Shown piece after piece: positions 24,360-32,842 of a stretch of 64,000 nucleotides of DNA (within the stretch, counting starts at the first letter, position 1; every line of letters starts with the position of its first letter). A model generated the notes under the pieces. It was not told where the DNA came from. It worked only from the letters and a program-made list of their open reading frames with translations, and did no database searches. This DNA is from Oleiharenicola lentus. GTDB lineage: Bacteria; Verrucomicrobiota; Verrucomicrobiia; Opitutales; Opitutaceae. The stretch spans positions 2,793,693-2,857,692 of the forward strand of contig NZ_SDHX01000001.1 in assembly GCF_004118375.1 (NCBI RefSeq), in the 5' to 3' direction. The position numbers and the translations under genes are program-made.

Positions 24360-26786
24360 ATGCATTTCTCCCTCGAACACCGCACTGTCAGCCTGAGCGT
24401 CGGCGAATTCGCCGGCTTTCGTCTCGGGCCGCAGGAGAGCGGCGGAGGTCCGCAGGGACTCTGGCGCGCGCAACTCGGCCAGCATTGGCACAACGAACTG
24501 CGGAAACGCGCCGAGCAGGAATTCAGCATCGACGGAATCGTCCGCGCCGATGTCCGTTTCGAAATCCCGATCGAGGGCCGTCTCACCCACCGCGGCTGGC
24601 ACTTCGACCTGCAGGGGCGCATTGACCAGCAGATCGGCGGGCTGCTGCGCGAAGTGAAAAGCGTCACCCGCCCATTGCCCGCCGACGAGCCCGCCCTGCG
24701 CACCGACTATCCGGACTACTTTCTCCAGCTCGCCGCCTATGCCGTGATGCGGCGCACCCTCGGCCAAGCGGCCAGCGGCGCCGAGTTACTCTTCGTTGAA
24801 ACCGGCTCGGGATTTGTTCAGACCGTCGCGCTCACGCCCTTCGACGAGGCTCTGGTGTTTCACCAGCTCGACGCGATCGTCGAGTTCCTCAACCTGCGCC
24901 TGCGCGCCACCGAGCGTCGTCGCGCGCTGCAGTTTCACTCCCCTTTCACCACGCTCCGCCCCGGCCAGGAGACGATCCAGCAAGACCTGGCTGCTTTTTT
25001 CGACCAAACGAAAATCGAGAATCAAAAATCAAGAATTCTCCTCCTGGAGGCTCCCACCGGCTACGGCAAGACCGGCTGCGTGCTCGAGTTCGCGCTCGGC
25101 CAGCTCAAGTCCGGACGCTTCGCCCGCCTCGTCTGGCTGACCGGCAAATCCACCGGCCAGATCCAGGTCATGCACACGCTGCACCAGATGACCACGCACT
25201 CATCGCCTGCCTCTCCTCAGGTTTCAGGTTTCAAGCCTCAGGTTTCTCCTTTGCCCGCCTGGCAGGTGCGCAACAAATCCGAGCACTGTGTGAACCATGA
25301 GTTTCACTGCGTCCGCGACGGCTGCGACTATCTCCGCGACTGCGCGGAGCGCTGGCCCGGCAGCGGGCTCGCCCGGTTCTACGCCGACGACCAGCAGCCA
25401 CGCGACCTCGACACCCTGCGCGCCGCCGGCCGCGCCGCCAAGATCTGCCCCTACGAAATCACCCGCGCCGCCCTGCCCTTCCACGACGTATGGGTCGGCG
25501 ACTTCAACTACGTCTTCGCCCCCGACAACCGAGGCATTTTCTTTGAACGCCCCGGCTTCGACCCCGCCGAGACGCTGCTCGTGGTGGACGAAGCGCACAA
25601 CCTGCCGTCCCGCGTCGCCGGAGCCTACTCTCACACCGCGAACCTGAGCGACGCCCATCTCCTGCTCGCCGAGCTCGATCACCTCGATGCGCCCGCCACG
25701 CTCGTGCTTGCGCTTGAGGGATGGGTGCGCCTGCTCGACTCCCTGCAACCGAGCGAATCCCTCGACCCGGTCACAGAAGCTGAGATCGGCGATCTGCTCG
25801 AGCGCCTCGCCCGGCTCGCGACCGAGTCCTCCTTGGACTACGCCGCTCTCGGCCCGCACCACAGCGAGACACTCTGGCAATTTGCCGCGCTCGCCGGGTT
25901 CCTGGCCGACACGAAGCTGACCAAGCTCCTCTGGGTCTCCCGCCCCGGGCAGTTGGAGTTCACCTGCGTGGACGCCGCCCCCGCCATCGGCGAGACGTTG
26001 CGCCTGTTCGGCGGCGCGATTCTCATGTCAGCCACGCTGCAGCCGTATGCGGAGTTTGCGGAATCCTGCGGCCTTGAGGTGGAAGCTGCGCTCCACCCTT
26101 ACACCACCCACTCCGCCCCCACCCCTTGGCGCGCCGGCGCCTACGACATCGCGGTGGACCTGCGGGTGAACACGACCTTTCGCCAACGCGCCAACCACTA
26201 CGCCGACACCGCCGCGACCATCGTGGCCGTGCACGAAGCCGCCCGCGGCGCTATCGCGGTGTTCTTTCCGTCCTACGCCTACGCCGAGGTGCTTGCAAAG
26301 ACCCTCGCTGACTACGGCGCAACCCTGCGGGTTGCCCTTCAGCCCAAGCTGCCCGATCTCGCCGCGCAGACCGCCTGGGTGGAGGAAAACCTCGCCTTGA
26401 GCGACGTCCTCTTCCTCGTGCTCGGCAGCAGTTTTGCCGAAGGCATCGACCTGCTCGGCGGACGCATCACGCACGCGATGGTCGTCGGTCCGGCCCTCCC
26501 CGAGGTCAACGCCGTGCAGAAGGCAAAGCTGGCCGCATTCGATGCTCTCGGCCGCGACGCCGCCTTCCGGCGCGTCTATCAGATTCCCGGCCTGCAAAAG
26601 GTGAACCAAGCCCTCGGCCGCCTCGTGCGCGCCCCCGGCCAGCGCGCCAAGGTCCTGCTCCACTGCCGCCGCTTCGCCGAGCCCTCCTACGCCAGTCTGC
26701 TCGCCGCCGATTACCAGTTCTACCGCGAAATCGACGGCGAAGCCGATCTGCGCGACTGGCTTGGCGCCGCGAGCGCCAAGTCCTGA
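24360..26786 (+). CDS. PD-(D/E)XK nuclease fused to XPD/DinG-type Fe-S DNA helicase
   Basis: 808 residues. The N-terminal domain has a RecB/Cas4-type nuclease core: GRIDQ (Asp88), LREVKSV (Glu98, Lys100) and QLAAY (Gln123, Tyr127). A superfamily 2 helicase follows: Walker A in EAPTGYGKTGC, an Fe-S cysteine region (KSEHCVNHEFHCVRDGCDY, then KICPYEITR), the DEAH box LVVDEAHNLPS, motif III LMSATLQ, motif V SFAEGIDLLGG and motif VI QALGRLVRAPGQR. The start at 24360 is chosen because the upstream in-frame stretch is a word array. Two further word tracts are translated inside the protein (about 217-226 and 285-296). Probable 5'-3' helicase-nuclease acting in DNA repair or defence; stands alone. Confidence 0.88.
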   Translation: MHFSLEHRTVSLSVGEFAGFRLGPQESGGGPQGLWRAQLGQHWHNELRKRAEQEFSIDGIVRADVRFEIPIEGRLTHRGWHFDLQGRIDQQIGGLLREVKSVTRPLPADEPALRTDYPDYFLQLAAYAVMRRTLGQAASGAELLFVETGSGFVQTVALTPFDEALVFHQLDAIVEFLNLRLRATERRRALQFHSPFTTLRPGQETIQQDLAAFFDQTKIENQKSRILLLEAPTGYGKTGCVLEFALGQLKSGRFARLVWLTGKSTGQIQVMHTLHQMTTHSSPASPQVSGFKPQVSPLPAWQVRNKSEHCVNHEFHCVRDGCDYLRDCAERWPGSGLARFYADDQQPRDLDTLRAAGRAAKICPYEITRAALPFHDVWVGDFNYVFAPDNRGIFFERPGFDPAETLLVVDEAHNLPSRVAGAYSHTANLSDAHLLLAELDHLDAPATLVLALEGWVRLLDSLQPSESLDPVTEAEIGDLLERLARLATESSLDYAALGPHHSETLWQFAALAGFLADTKLTKLLWVSRPGQLEFTCVDAAPAIGETLRLFGGAILMSATLQPYAEFAESCGLEVEAALHPYTTHSAPTPWRAGAYDIAVDLRVNTTFRQRANHYADTAATIVAVHEAARGAIAVFFPSYAYAEVLAKTLADYGATLRVALQPKLPDLAAQTAWVEENLALSDVLFLVLGSSFAEGIDLLGGRITHAMVVGPALPEVNAVQKAKLAAFDALGRDAAFRRVYQIPGLQKVNQALGRLVRAPGQRAKVLLHCRRFAEPSYASLLAADYQFYREIDGEADLRDWLGAASAKS
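25009..25036. repeat. AAAATC-type word tract inside the helicase gene
   Basis: AAAATCGAGAATCAAAAATC then AAGAATTC: near-repeats of a six- to seven-base word, far more A/T-rich than the surrounding gene. Translated in frame (about KIENQKSRI) just before the helicase Walker A strand. Confidence 0.5.
25216..25246. repeat. CAGGTTTC-type word tract inside the helicase gene
   Basis: CTCAGGTTTCAGGTTTCAAG then CCTCAGGTTTC: three copies of CAGGTTTC with small changes. Translated in frame as a Ser/Pro/Val-rich loop between helicase motif Ia and the first Fe-S cysteine. Confidence 0.55.
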
Positions 26787-26795
26787 AGGCAAGGG

Positions 26796-28586
26796 TCAGA
26801 GACCATCCGCTTGGGTTGTCACTTCAAACTTCTCAACCCTCACCGTCTGGTCGAATCGTCCCACCTCACGCTCAACGATCATGGCCAGGAAGGTATCCCT
26901 TTGCCACTCGGGATACTTCGCGACCAGCTTACCTTTGCGAAGAGTCTTCGGCGATTTCAGGTCGAAGACAGACCAATAGAGCGAGACCCCCGCAATCGCC
27001 ATCTGGGCTTGGGCTCGCATGAGATTACGTCCCACCACGACGTCGCCGGTAACCCGATTCACCTGTAGGATATTACGCTTCCATCGTGCACCACGAGTCC
27101 GCTCGCTCACGGTGTTCGAAAACCAGAGGCCCGAAACCCGCACCGACGGCAGAGTCACGACCAGCGCTTCATCGTCTTTGCCCACACGGCGAAAATGCAG
27201 AGCTTCGCCTTGACCAGTAGCATCGGACTCATCGGCGACGGACACTGCGACGGTGACTTCCGGGCGATAAAGCACACAGCGCAAATTCGCCTCATACGCC
27301 GGCGGTTCCGCCTGCATCTTGGCAAAAAGGGAGTTCGGCACTCTGGTTTGATCGAATAAAAGGCCTTGTTTGTCCTCCGGCAGGGACAGCGGTCGTGAAA
27401 TGTTCACCCCCCTAGCCCGCGCTCGTTCATCCATTTTTTGCTGCGTAACCGCCAATGCCTGGCGGGTTTCCTCGTCCTGCTCAGGAGTCGGCAACGAATA
27501 CCGGAGACGGATGAACCCAGCCTGGGTGTGATCTCCGTCGGGAAATACGTAGCCTTGGTATTCGTTTCCGAAGAACCCGCCACGACTGAGGGTGGGGCCA
27601 CCAGCCCATGTCCAGTTTTGTTGAGCCGATTGCACATCAAGGCGCGTGTCGTCGGGAATGCCGCTCGCTCGCAATATCACCTGAAGCCGGGCTTCTTCTG
27701 TCGAAACCACGCCCTTTCTGGTCGAGCGCACCATGTTCCCCGTCGCCGACTCCCATTTGATGGACACTCTTTCTTCCGGGTTGGCGATCTGTTCTGCCTT
27801 GAGTTCGGCCAACGTTGCGAATCTTCCGCTCCAATTCCAGGTCACTCCAAGTCCGACCACGCAAATCAAGCCAAGCCAACCAGCCACCAAAACTATCGAT
27901 CGCAGAAGGTGACTAGTCAGATAGTGATGCACGGCAATCGCCCCGGCACCTAACACGAAAACCAACGCACCCACCCACAGCCGGGTATACATGACACCGG
28001 CGCCAAGTCCAATAACGCGCCCCCGCCATTCCACTGAACCCCAAACCACCTGCAATAGCAGCGCCCAAGACAAAAGGCCAATCAGCAGCATGAAGCTCCA
28101 CAGCAGGAGTCGGCCCAGCTCATCGGTCAGCGAAGCGATCAAAAAAGCCGGGGCAATCATCAGCAACTGCCAGCCAAGTGTATCGATCCCAGCCCAGAGA
28201 ATCTCCCTCCAACCAAAGCCGCAATACAGCCACCAAGGCAACAACAGCATAACCGGCATCAAGCCAAACAGCAGAAACGAGCCCAGTGCCTTGGCGACGA
28301 GCAGTCGGCGCGATGAAATCGGACGCGTCCGCCAGAAGGCCGTCGTCCCTGCAAGTGTGTCTGCCTGGACCAGCCGGGCAACGAGCACATAACCCATGAC
28401 TATCTGCACCATGACCAGACCCGTGTTACCCATTTGTAGATAGACGGTCTGATTGAGATCGAACTCGCGTGGGTTTCTAGCCACAACGCCGAGCACCACC
28501 TGCCCGACAAACAGGAGCGCCCAAAGCAGCAGCGCTCCGCCATCGCGCGCGGCGTCATACTTGATGAGGTGCCAGATGTGTTTCAT
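26796..28586 (-). CDS. ABC transporter permease with large soluble C-terminal domain (second copy)
   Basis: 596 residues. The N-terminal half holds about six transmembrane helices; TTAFWRTRPISSRRLLVAKA is nearly the same as TRAFWPTRPISGGRLLAAKA in the preceding gene, so the two are paralogues. From about residue 245 a long non-membrane domain follows, rich in beta-type sequence, with no recognised family. The ATG at 28586 overlaps the previous stop by four bases (ATGA). Last gene of the GntR-ATPase-permease-permease operon. The DNA looks less GC-rich than the neighbours. Substrate unknown; antibiotic or lipid export is typical for YtrA-controlled ABC systems. Confidence 0.75.
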   Translation of the reverse strand: MKHIWHLIKYDAARDGGALLLWALLFVGQVVLGVVARNPREFDLNQTVYLQMGNTGLVMVQIVMGYVLVARLVQADTLAGTTAFWRTRPISSRRLLVAKALGSFLLFGLMPVMLLLPWWLYCGFGWREILWAGIDTLGWQLLMIAPAFLIASLTDELGRLLLWSFMLLIGLLSWALLLQVVWGSVEWRGRVIGLGAGVMYTRLWVGALVFVLGAGAIAVHHYLTSHLLRSIVLVAGWLGLICVVGLGVTWNWSGRFATLAELKAEQIANPEERVSIKWESATGNMVRSTRKGVVSTEEARLQVILRASGIPDDTRLDVQSAQQNWTWAGGPTLSRGGFFGNEYQGYVFPDGDHTQAGFIRLRYSLPTPEQDEETRQALAVTQQKMDERARARGVNISRPLSLPEDKQGLLFDQTRVPNSLFAKMQAEPPAYEANLRCVLYRPEVTVAVSVADESDATGQGEALHFRRVGKDDEALVVTLPSVRVSGLWFSNTVSERTRGARWKRNILQVNRVTGDVVVGRNLMRAQAQMAIAGVSLYWSVFDLKSPKTLRKGKLVAKYPEWQRDTFLAMIVEREVGRFDQTVRVEKFEVTTQADGL

Positions 28587-30226
28587 GGGGCGAAGGATTT
28601 GGTCGTCAGCAACCGGGTGAAGGAAACGTCGGGCCGGAAACGGACCTGGAGAAGAACGGAGTCCTTTTCCCAATCGGGAATCTCGACGAGCGTCCCATTT
28701 TCTTGGCGGGCAGGCACCGTGAGATTCAATGCGCGCTGCCCAACCATGATGGCATTGATATGCAGCGCCCCTATTTTGCCTCCCGTCGTGGCCTGCAGCC
28801 CTCCGATCACGTCCTTCACGGGACCACGGTAAACGAGGATAAAACAATCCTCCCCCGGCCGGTGTGGGATCAAGCTTGGCCCGCCGCCCGGGCGCGTGGA
28901 CGCAAAGAGAATGTTTGAGCTGAAATCCCTATCCTCCAGGCGCACAGAAATCTTTTCCCCGTCGCGCTCGAGACCGATGAGGCGCGTGAGACATGCACCG
29001 GTCCGAAGTTCGGCGCCCACCTGCAGGGGCAATTCACCGACCACCTGCCCGCGCATAAGGTTTAAATCGAGGGTCACCGCCAGCGACCGGTTCGTGCGAA
29101 GTGCGGTCGCCACACTCCCGGCCTCTTCGTCAGTCTCCATCGACCACGGTGCGCTTTCCTCCTCCTGCGCATGAAGACTCAAACCGGCCACCTGCAAAGC
29201 CAGCGTTGAGATCCTCTGGCTGGCCTCCGGTCGCGGCCGCATAAAACGGGGCAACGCCACCCTCCGGTCACCGGCCCGCCATTCCGCCCGTGAGACTTTG
29301 AACTGCACATACGTGCCGGCCGACGCCCCGCTCACCGTTCCCGCGAGGACAATATGCCTTCGCTCCGGGCTGCTCATACTGGGGCTGATCTGTGAGTTCA
29401 CGATAGCCACCTTCACATTCCGGGCGTATGCTTCCTCGGCGATGTCCTGCCCCCCGCTCGGTTGGACTAGATCGCTGATGTCCCATTTCCAGATGAATGG
29501 CAAAACCACGATCACCACTAGAGCCAATCCACCCAAAGCCCAGCTTCGCCACGTCAATCGACTCAGGTATTGATGCACGATCAGGACCAGAGGAGCGATG
29601 AAAGCCGTCGCAAGGATGAGCCAGCTCTGCGAAACTAGGACGCCTGGGCTCAGATTCGCTTGGGGCACGCCGAGTTTGTCGCTCAGGATCGCCGGCAGCG
29701 CTGGCAACATCGGCAGGATGATCGCGGCTCCCACGGCCCGCACCAAAAACTGCCGACTGTTCGCCGTAACCGCGGCAATCACGAAGGCTGCAACCGAGCA
29801 CAGGCCCTGCGACGAGGCCAACTGCCATGCCGCGCACCCGATTTCATAGCCAGAAAAACGGCATCCAATCCACACCGGCAGCAACACCAACACTGGGGCC
29901 ACGCTGAACATCAGGATAGCCCCGAGGGCCTTGGCGGCCAGCAGCCGTCCTCCACTAATCGGCCGGGTTGGCCAGAATGCTCGCGTGCTCACCAGATTGT
30001 CCTCCATCACCAGCCAGGCCGCGAGCACGAAACCCACACCCATGATCAGCGCGCCCAGACTGAAGGCATAGTAGCGCAGTCCCTCGAAAGCCTCCCCACC
30101 CACCTGGTTGTCGCCCCAGTAAGCCGCGAGCAAAAACGTATGCGCCAAGGTAAGCCCCAGCCAGAGGGCGAGTGGCAGGGCAAGGCGCCGAAAGTCTTTC
30201 CAGACTATGTGCCAGGTCAGCTTCAT
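28583..30226 (-). CDS. ABC transporter permease with large soluble C-terminal domain (first copy)
   Basis: 547 residues from the ATG at 30226. Transmembrane helices in the first 260 residues (LALPLALWLGLTLAHTFLLA, GALIMGVGFVLAAWLVM, AILMFSVAPVLVLLPVWIG and others); the later part is a soluble, probably extracytoplasmic domain. The TRPIS motif after the third helix is shared with the next gene. Overlaps the ATPase stop by four bases, so the ATPase and both permeases are translationally coupled. This suggests a heterodimeric permease pair driven by one ATPase. Nothing points to a specific substrate. Confidence 0.75.
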   Translation of the reverse strand: MKLTWHIVWKDFRRLALPLALWLGLTLAHTFLLAAYWGDNQVGGEAFEGLRYYAFSLGALIMGVGFVLAAWLVMEDNLVSTRAFWPTRPISGGRLLAAKALGAILMFSVAPVLVLLPVWIGCRFSGYEIGCAAWQLASSQGLCSVAAFVIAAVTANSRQFLVRAVGAAIILPMLPALPAILSDKLGVPQANLSPGVLVSQSWLILATAFIAPLVLIVHQYLSRLTWRSWALGGLALVVIVVLPFIWKWDISDLVQPSGGQDIAEEAYARNVKVAIVNSQISPSMSSPERRHIVLAGTVSGASAGTYVQFKVSRAEWRAGDRRVALPRFMRPRPEASQRISTLALQVAGLSLHAQEEESAPWSMETDEEAGSVATALRTNRSLAVTLDLNLMRGQVVGELPLQVGAELRTGACLTRLIGLERDGEKISVRLEDRDFSSNILFASTRPGGGPSLIPHRPGEDCFILVYRGPVKDVIGGLQATTGGKIGALHINAIMVGQRALNLTVPARQENGTLVEIPDWEKDSVLLQVRFRPDVSFTRLLTTKSFAP

Positions 30227-31134
30227 ACGGCCGACACCTTCGCGGTGATCGACTTGGCACGCGCCAATGCAATGAAAATTTCGCGCAGGCTCATGGGATG
30301 CGCCTGAACGGCGGCTTCGGGGAAATGTTCGCGGCAAGCTCGCTCCGTCGCCTCCCGGTTGTAGGCGGACTCAATAAATGACGCCCGTCCTGCCTCGCCT
30401 CGCCATCCCAGCCAACTTGCCGGCAGGATGCCTGCCGGCACTGCTCCCTCGAAGGTCACTTCAATTCGCCGGAATCTGCTGAGCAGGCTTTCCGTTGTTT
30501 CCGTGAAACGGAGGTTTCCGTTCTCCAACAACGCAATGTGGTCGGCCAGCCGTTCAACCTCCTCGATGTCGTGCGACGAGATGAACACCGTCCAGTCGCC
30601 CAAGCGGGAGGTTTCCAACAGACCATGAGTGAACTCCTCGCGCACAAGCGGGTCGAGCCCGCTGAACGGTTCATCGAGCACCAGCAGCTTGGGTCGGTAA
30701 GCAAGTGACGAAAGCAGCGCCGCCTTCATCAGCATGCCACGGGAGAGCTGTTTCAGCTTTCGCTCCGGCGGGAGCTCGAATTGCGCCAGCAGCTTCGCCT
30801 CCAGCGCCCGGTCCCAGGTCGGGTAGAACGGCCGGCAATAGTCCAGCAACTGCCGCACGGTCATCCAAAGCGGCAGCTGCTGGTTCTCCGACACATAACC
30901 GATCTGGGCGAACTCGCGTTCGCCCAGGCGGCGCGAATCCGTGTCCAGGACCCGGGCGACCCCTGCACTGGGCCGGAGAAGATTCATGAGCACCTTGATG
31001 GCCGTGGTCTTGCCGGCCCCGTTGGCCCCGAGCAGGGCGAACACGCTGCCCACCGGCACGGCCAGGTTCAGATCGCGCAACGCCTCCGTGCGCCAGTAGC
31101 GATGCGAGAGATTTTGGGTTTCGATGGCGTTCAT
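30223..31134 (-). CDS. ABC transporter ATP-binding protein (YtrB type) with in-frame palindrome
   Basis: 303 residues. Walker A is LLGANGAGKTTA (about 38), the Q-loop is in GYVSENQQLPLW, the signature is degenerate (QLSRGMLMK in place of LSGGQ), Walker B is LLVLDEPFSGLDP, and the switch His is in ISSHDIEE. The C-terminal extension (from about 215) contains residues encoded by a perfect 9-bp-arm palindrome (VPAGILPASW, near 232-241) and the unusual WLGWRGEAGRASF after it. The start at 31134 fits the family; the GntR stop is eight bases upstream. Energises the two following permeases at the cytoplasmic face. Confidence 0.9.
   Translation of the reverse strand: MNAIETQNLSHRYWRTEALRDLNLAVPVGSVFALLGANGAGKTTAIKVLMNLLRPSAGVARVLDTDSRRLGEREFAQIGYVSENQQLPLWMTVRQLLDYCRPFYPTWDRALEAKLLAQFELPPERKLKQLSRGMLMKAALLSSLAYRPKLLVLDEPFSGLDPLVREEFTHGLLETSRLGDWTVFISSHDIEEVERLADHIALLENGNLRFTETTESLLSRFRRIEVTFEGAVPAGILPASWLGWRGEAGRASFIESAYNREATERACREHFPEAAVQAHPMSLREIFIALARAKSITAKVSAV
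30419..30439. repeat. Perfect short palindrome inside the ABC ATPase gene
   Basis: GCCGGCAGG-ATG-CCTGCCGGC: 9-bp perfect arms around three bases, read through in frame by the ATPase. Looks like a REP-type unit rather than protein-driven sequence. Confidence 0.7.
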
Positions 31135-31141
31135 GGGGAAA

Positions 31142-31525
31142 TCATTTTTTGCCGAGACGCTTCCAGTGGGCGGCAAGTTCGGTTTGCACTTCGTCGAGAC
31201 CAAGGCCGAGGTTCTTGGCTTCCACGACGAGGCGCTCCAGTTCGTCCTCCAGCAGCGCGGTCTTGGCGCGCTGGTCGTCACCGGCCGGCTCGGCCACAAT
31301 GCTGCCGACGGCCGGCGTGGTCACCAGCACCCCCTCGGCCACCAGCGTCGCAGTGATCTTGTGCGCGGTGTTGGGGTTGATCCGCAGTTCCTGGCTCAGC
31401 GCCCGCACGGAAGGGAAGGCCGTGCCGGGTTTCAGCCGCCCGGCCACCACGGCCTTCTTCACCGCGAAGATCACCTGCTCGGTGATCGGCAGGCCGGGTT
31501 TGAGCTCAATGCTGAACGGGAGCAT
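31142..31525 (-). CDS. GntR-family regulator (YtrA subfamily)
   Basis: 127 residues. Winged helix at the N-terminus: PITEQVIFAVKKAVVAGRLKPGTAFPSVRALSQELRI is the GntR signature in outline (key parts GRLKPG, PSVRALSQELRINPNT), then a short helical tail of about 50 residues, the size expected for YtrA repressors that control ABC transporters. First gene of the operon with the ATPase and two permeases. A 36-bp palindrome abuts its start codon and is probably its own operator, giving autorepression relieved by an unknown ligand. The palindrome leaves no room for a Shine-Dalgarno sequence, so the mRNA may be leaderless. Confidence 0.88.
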   Translation of the reverse strand: MLPFSIELKPGLPITEQVIFAVKKAVVAGRLKPGTAFPSVRALSQELRINPNTAHKITATLVAEGVLVTTPAVGSIVAEPAGDDQRAKTALLEDELERLVVEAKNLGLGLDEVQTELAAHWKRLGKK

Positions 31526-31560
31526 GCCGTTCTAGTTGCACTAGTACAGTTAGAACGGCA
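31525..31560. promoter_or_regulatory. Palindromic operator at the GntR start
   Basis: Perfect 10-bp arms TGCCGTTCTA (31525-31534) and TAGAACGGCA (31551-31560). The 16-bp spacer contains a partial inner palindrome GCACTAGTAC. The last base on the minus strand is the A of the start codon. Binding by the YtrA-type repressor is inferred. Confidence 0.7.
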
Positions 31561-31649
31561 AGCGTTTTTTGGGACTTTTTGAGATGGGGGGCCTGTGCTC
31601 CTGCGCGGGTTTGCCCACCGGTTCTGCGCAAAGCACGCCGTCTTGCCGA

Positions 31650-32663
31650 TCAGGCCGCAGTAGCCTCACCCAGCAGGTTCGCGAAGATCATCTTGCCGTT
31701 GCCGCTGGGCAGCACACCGATGATCTCCGCGCTGACGCGTTTGCCTACAAACGCCCGGCCGCTGTTCACCACGACCAGCGTGCCATCGGACAGATAGCCG
31801 ACCGCCTGGCCCTCGTCTTTGCCCGGCTTGAGCAGTTCCACGGTGATGCTTTCGCCGATGACGAGTTCGGGCCTGAGCGCTTCTTCCAGCGCATGCACGT
31901 TCAGCCACGGCACGCCCTGAAATTTTGCCATCGAGGCGAGGTTGGTGTCGGTGGTGAGCAGCTTGGCGCGCATGGACTGCGCGAGGAATACCAGCTTGGC
32001 TTCGATGTCCTGCCGGCGGGCGACTTCGCTTGGATGGATGCGAATGTCGAGGTGCTTGATCGCGCGCAGCTCGTTCAGGACCTGCAAACCGCGGCGGCCC
32101 CGGGCTTGCTTCACCGGGTCGGGCGAGTCCGCCACCTGCTGCAGCTCGTTGAGCACAAAGGTTGGAATGATCAGGGCAGAGCTGAAGAACTGGCTCTGGC
32201 AGAGCCGGGCGATCCGCCCGTCGATCAGGGCGCTGGTGTCCACGACCACCAGCGGCACGTCCACCTCGTGCGGCACGAAGCGCACGTAGGGAATCACAAG
32301 GTTGAAATCGTCTTTGCCGCGCAGGGCAATAACCGTCCCCAGATAGGTGCAGATGACAAACAGAGCCAGCCGCACCAGATAAAGAACCTGCGGATCCCCT
32401 TCCTCCAGCAGCGGCGAATTGCTGAGCATCCAGGAGATCACCAGCCCCATGCCCAGGCCGAAGGTGAGGGCCGTCAGGCCACGCAGCGAAAATCCCTTCA
32501 GCAATACGTCCACCAGCACGACCAAGACACCGATCAGCAGCCCTATGGCCATCGCCAGGCCGCGGTGGTCATCCCATTCCTTGATCGTGTAGCACACCAG
32601 CCAGCTCGCCGCGATGCAGAGGAAGATGAAGATGAACCGGATGACGAGCAGGGTCTTGTTCAT
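31650..32663 (-). CDS. PIN/TRAM-domain membrane protein (YacL-like)
   Basis: 337 residues. Four transmembrane helices in the first 115 residues, then a PIN nuclease-like domain (VVVDTSALIDGRIARL, with acidic residues in VLNELQQVAD and LTTDTNLA), and a C-terminal TRAM domain (GESITVELLKPGKDEGQAVGY is its opening; key GQAVGYL.DGTLVVV). This is the YacL layout of Firmicutes and others; the function is unknown, possibly RNA-related at the membrane. A 46-residue membrane gene lies ten bases upstream. Confident in domain order. Confidence 0.9.
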   Translation of the reverse strand: MNKTLLVIRFIFIFLCIAASWLVCYTIKEWDDHRGLAMAIGLLIGVLVVLVDVLLKGFSLRGLTALTFGLGMGLVISWMLSNSPLLEEGDPQVLYLVRLALFVICTYLGTVIALRGKDDFNLVIPYVRFVPHEVDVPLVVVDTSALIDGRIARLCQSQFFSSALIIPTFVLNELQQVADSPDPVKQARGRRGLQVLNELRAIKHLDIRIHPSEVARRQDIEAKLVFLAQSMRAKLLTTDTNLASMAKFQGVPWLNVHALEEALRPELVIGESITVELLKPGKDEGQAVGYLSDGTLVVVNSGRAFVGKRVSAEIIGVLPSGNGKMIFANLLGEATAA

Positions 32664-32672
32664 GCGACGGGG

Positions 32673-32813
32673 TCAGGGCTGGCCGAATACTCCGCGGTTC
32701 TTCAACCACAGCAAGACAAAGGGCAGCACGAGCATGAACAGCATGACCCCATAAAGAATCATTTGTGCCCGCTGGGCTTTTTTCTCTAGCTCGGGGTCCG
32801 GCTGCTCGCTCAT
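32673..32813 (-). CDS. Small single-pass membrane protein upstream of yacL
   Basis: 46 residues from the ATG at 32813: a charged N-terminal helix (DPELEKKAQRAQ), then one transmembrane segment (ILYGVMLFMLVLPFVLLWLK). A longer in-frame start at 32885 overlaps the divergent EVE gene and is less likely. It ends ten bases before yacL and is probably co-transcribed. No family is recognised; the clean membrane helix and tight spacing support a real small gene. Confidence 0.6.
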   Translation of the reverse strand: MSEQPDPELEKKAQRAQMILYGVMLFMLVLPFVLLWLKNRGVFGQP

Positions 32814-32842
32814 TGGCCGCATCCGACCAACACCTCTCCCTG

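Noticed and set aside
24360-26786. The nuclease-helicase as a CRISPR Cas4 or DinG-type IV component
   Set aside because: No other cas genes or repeat arrays are near; the domain match alone is not enough.
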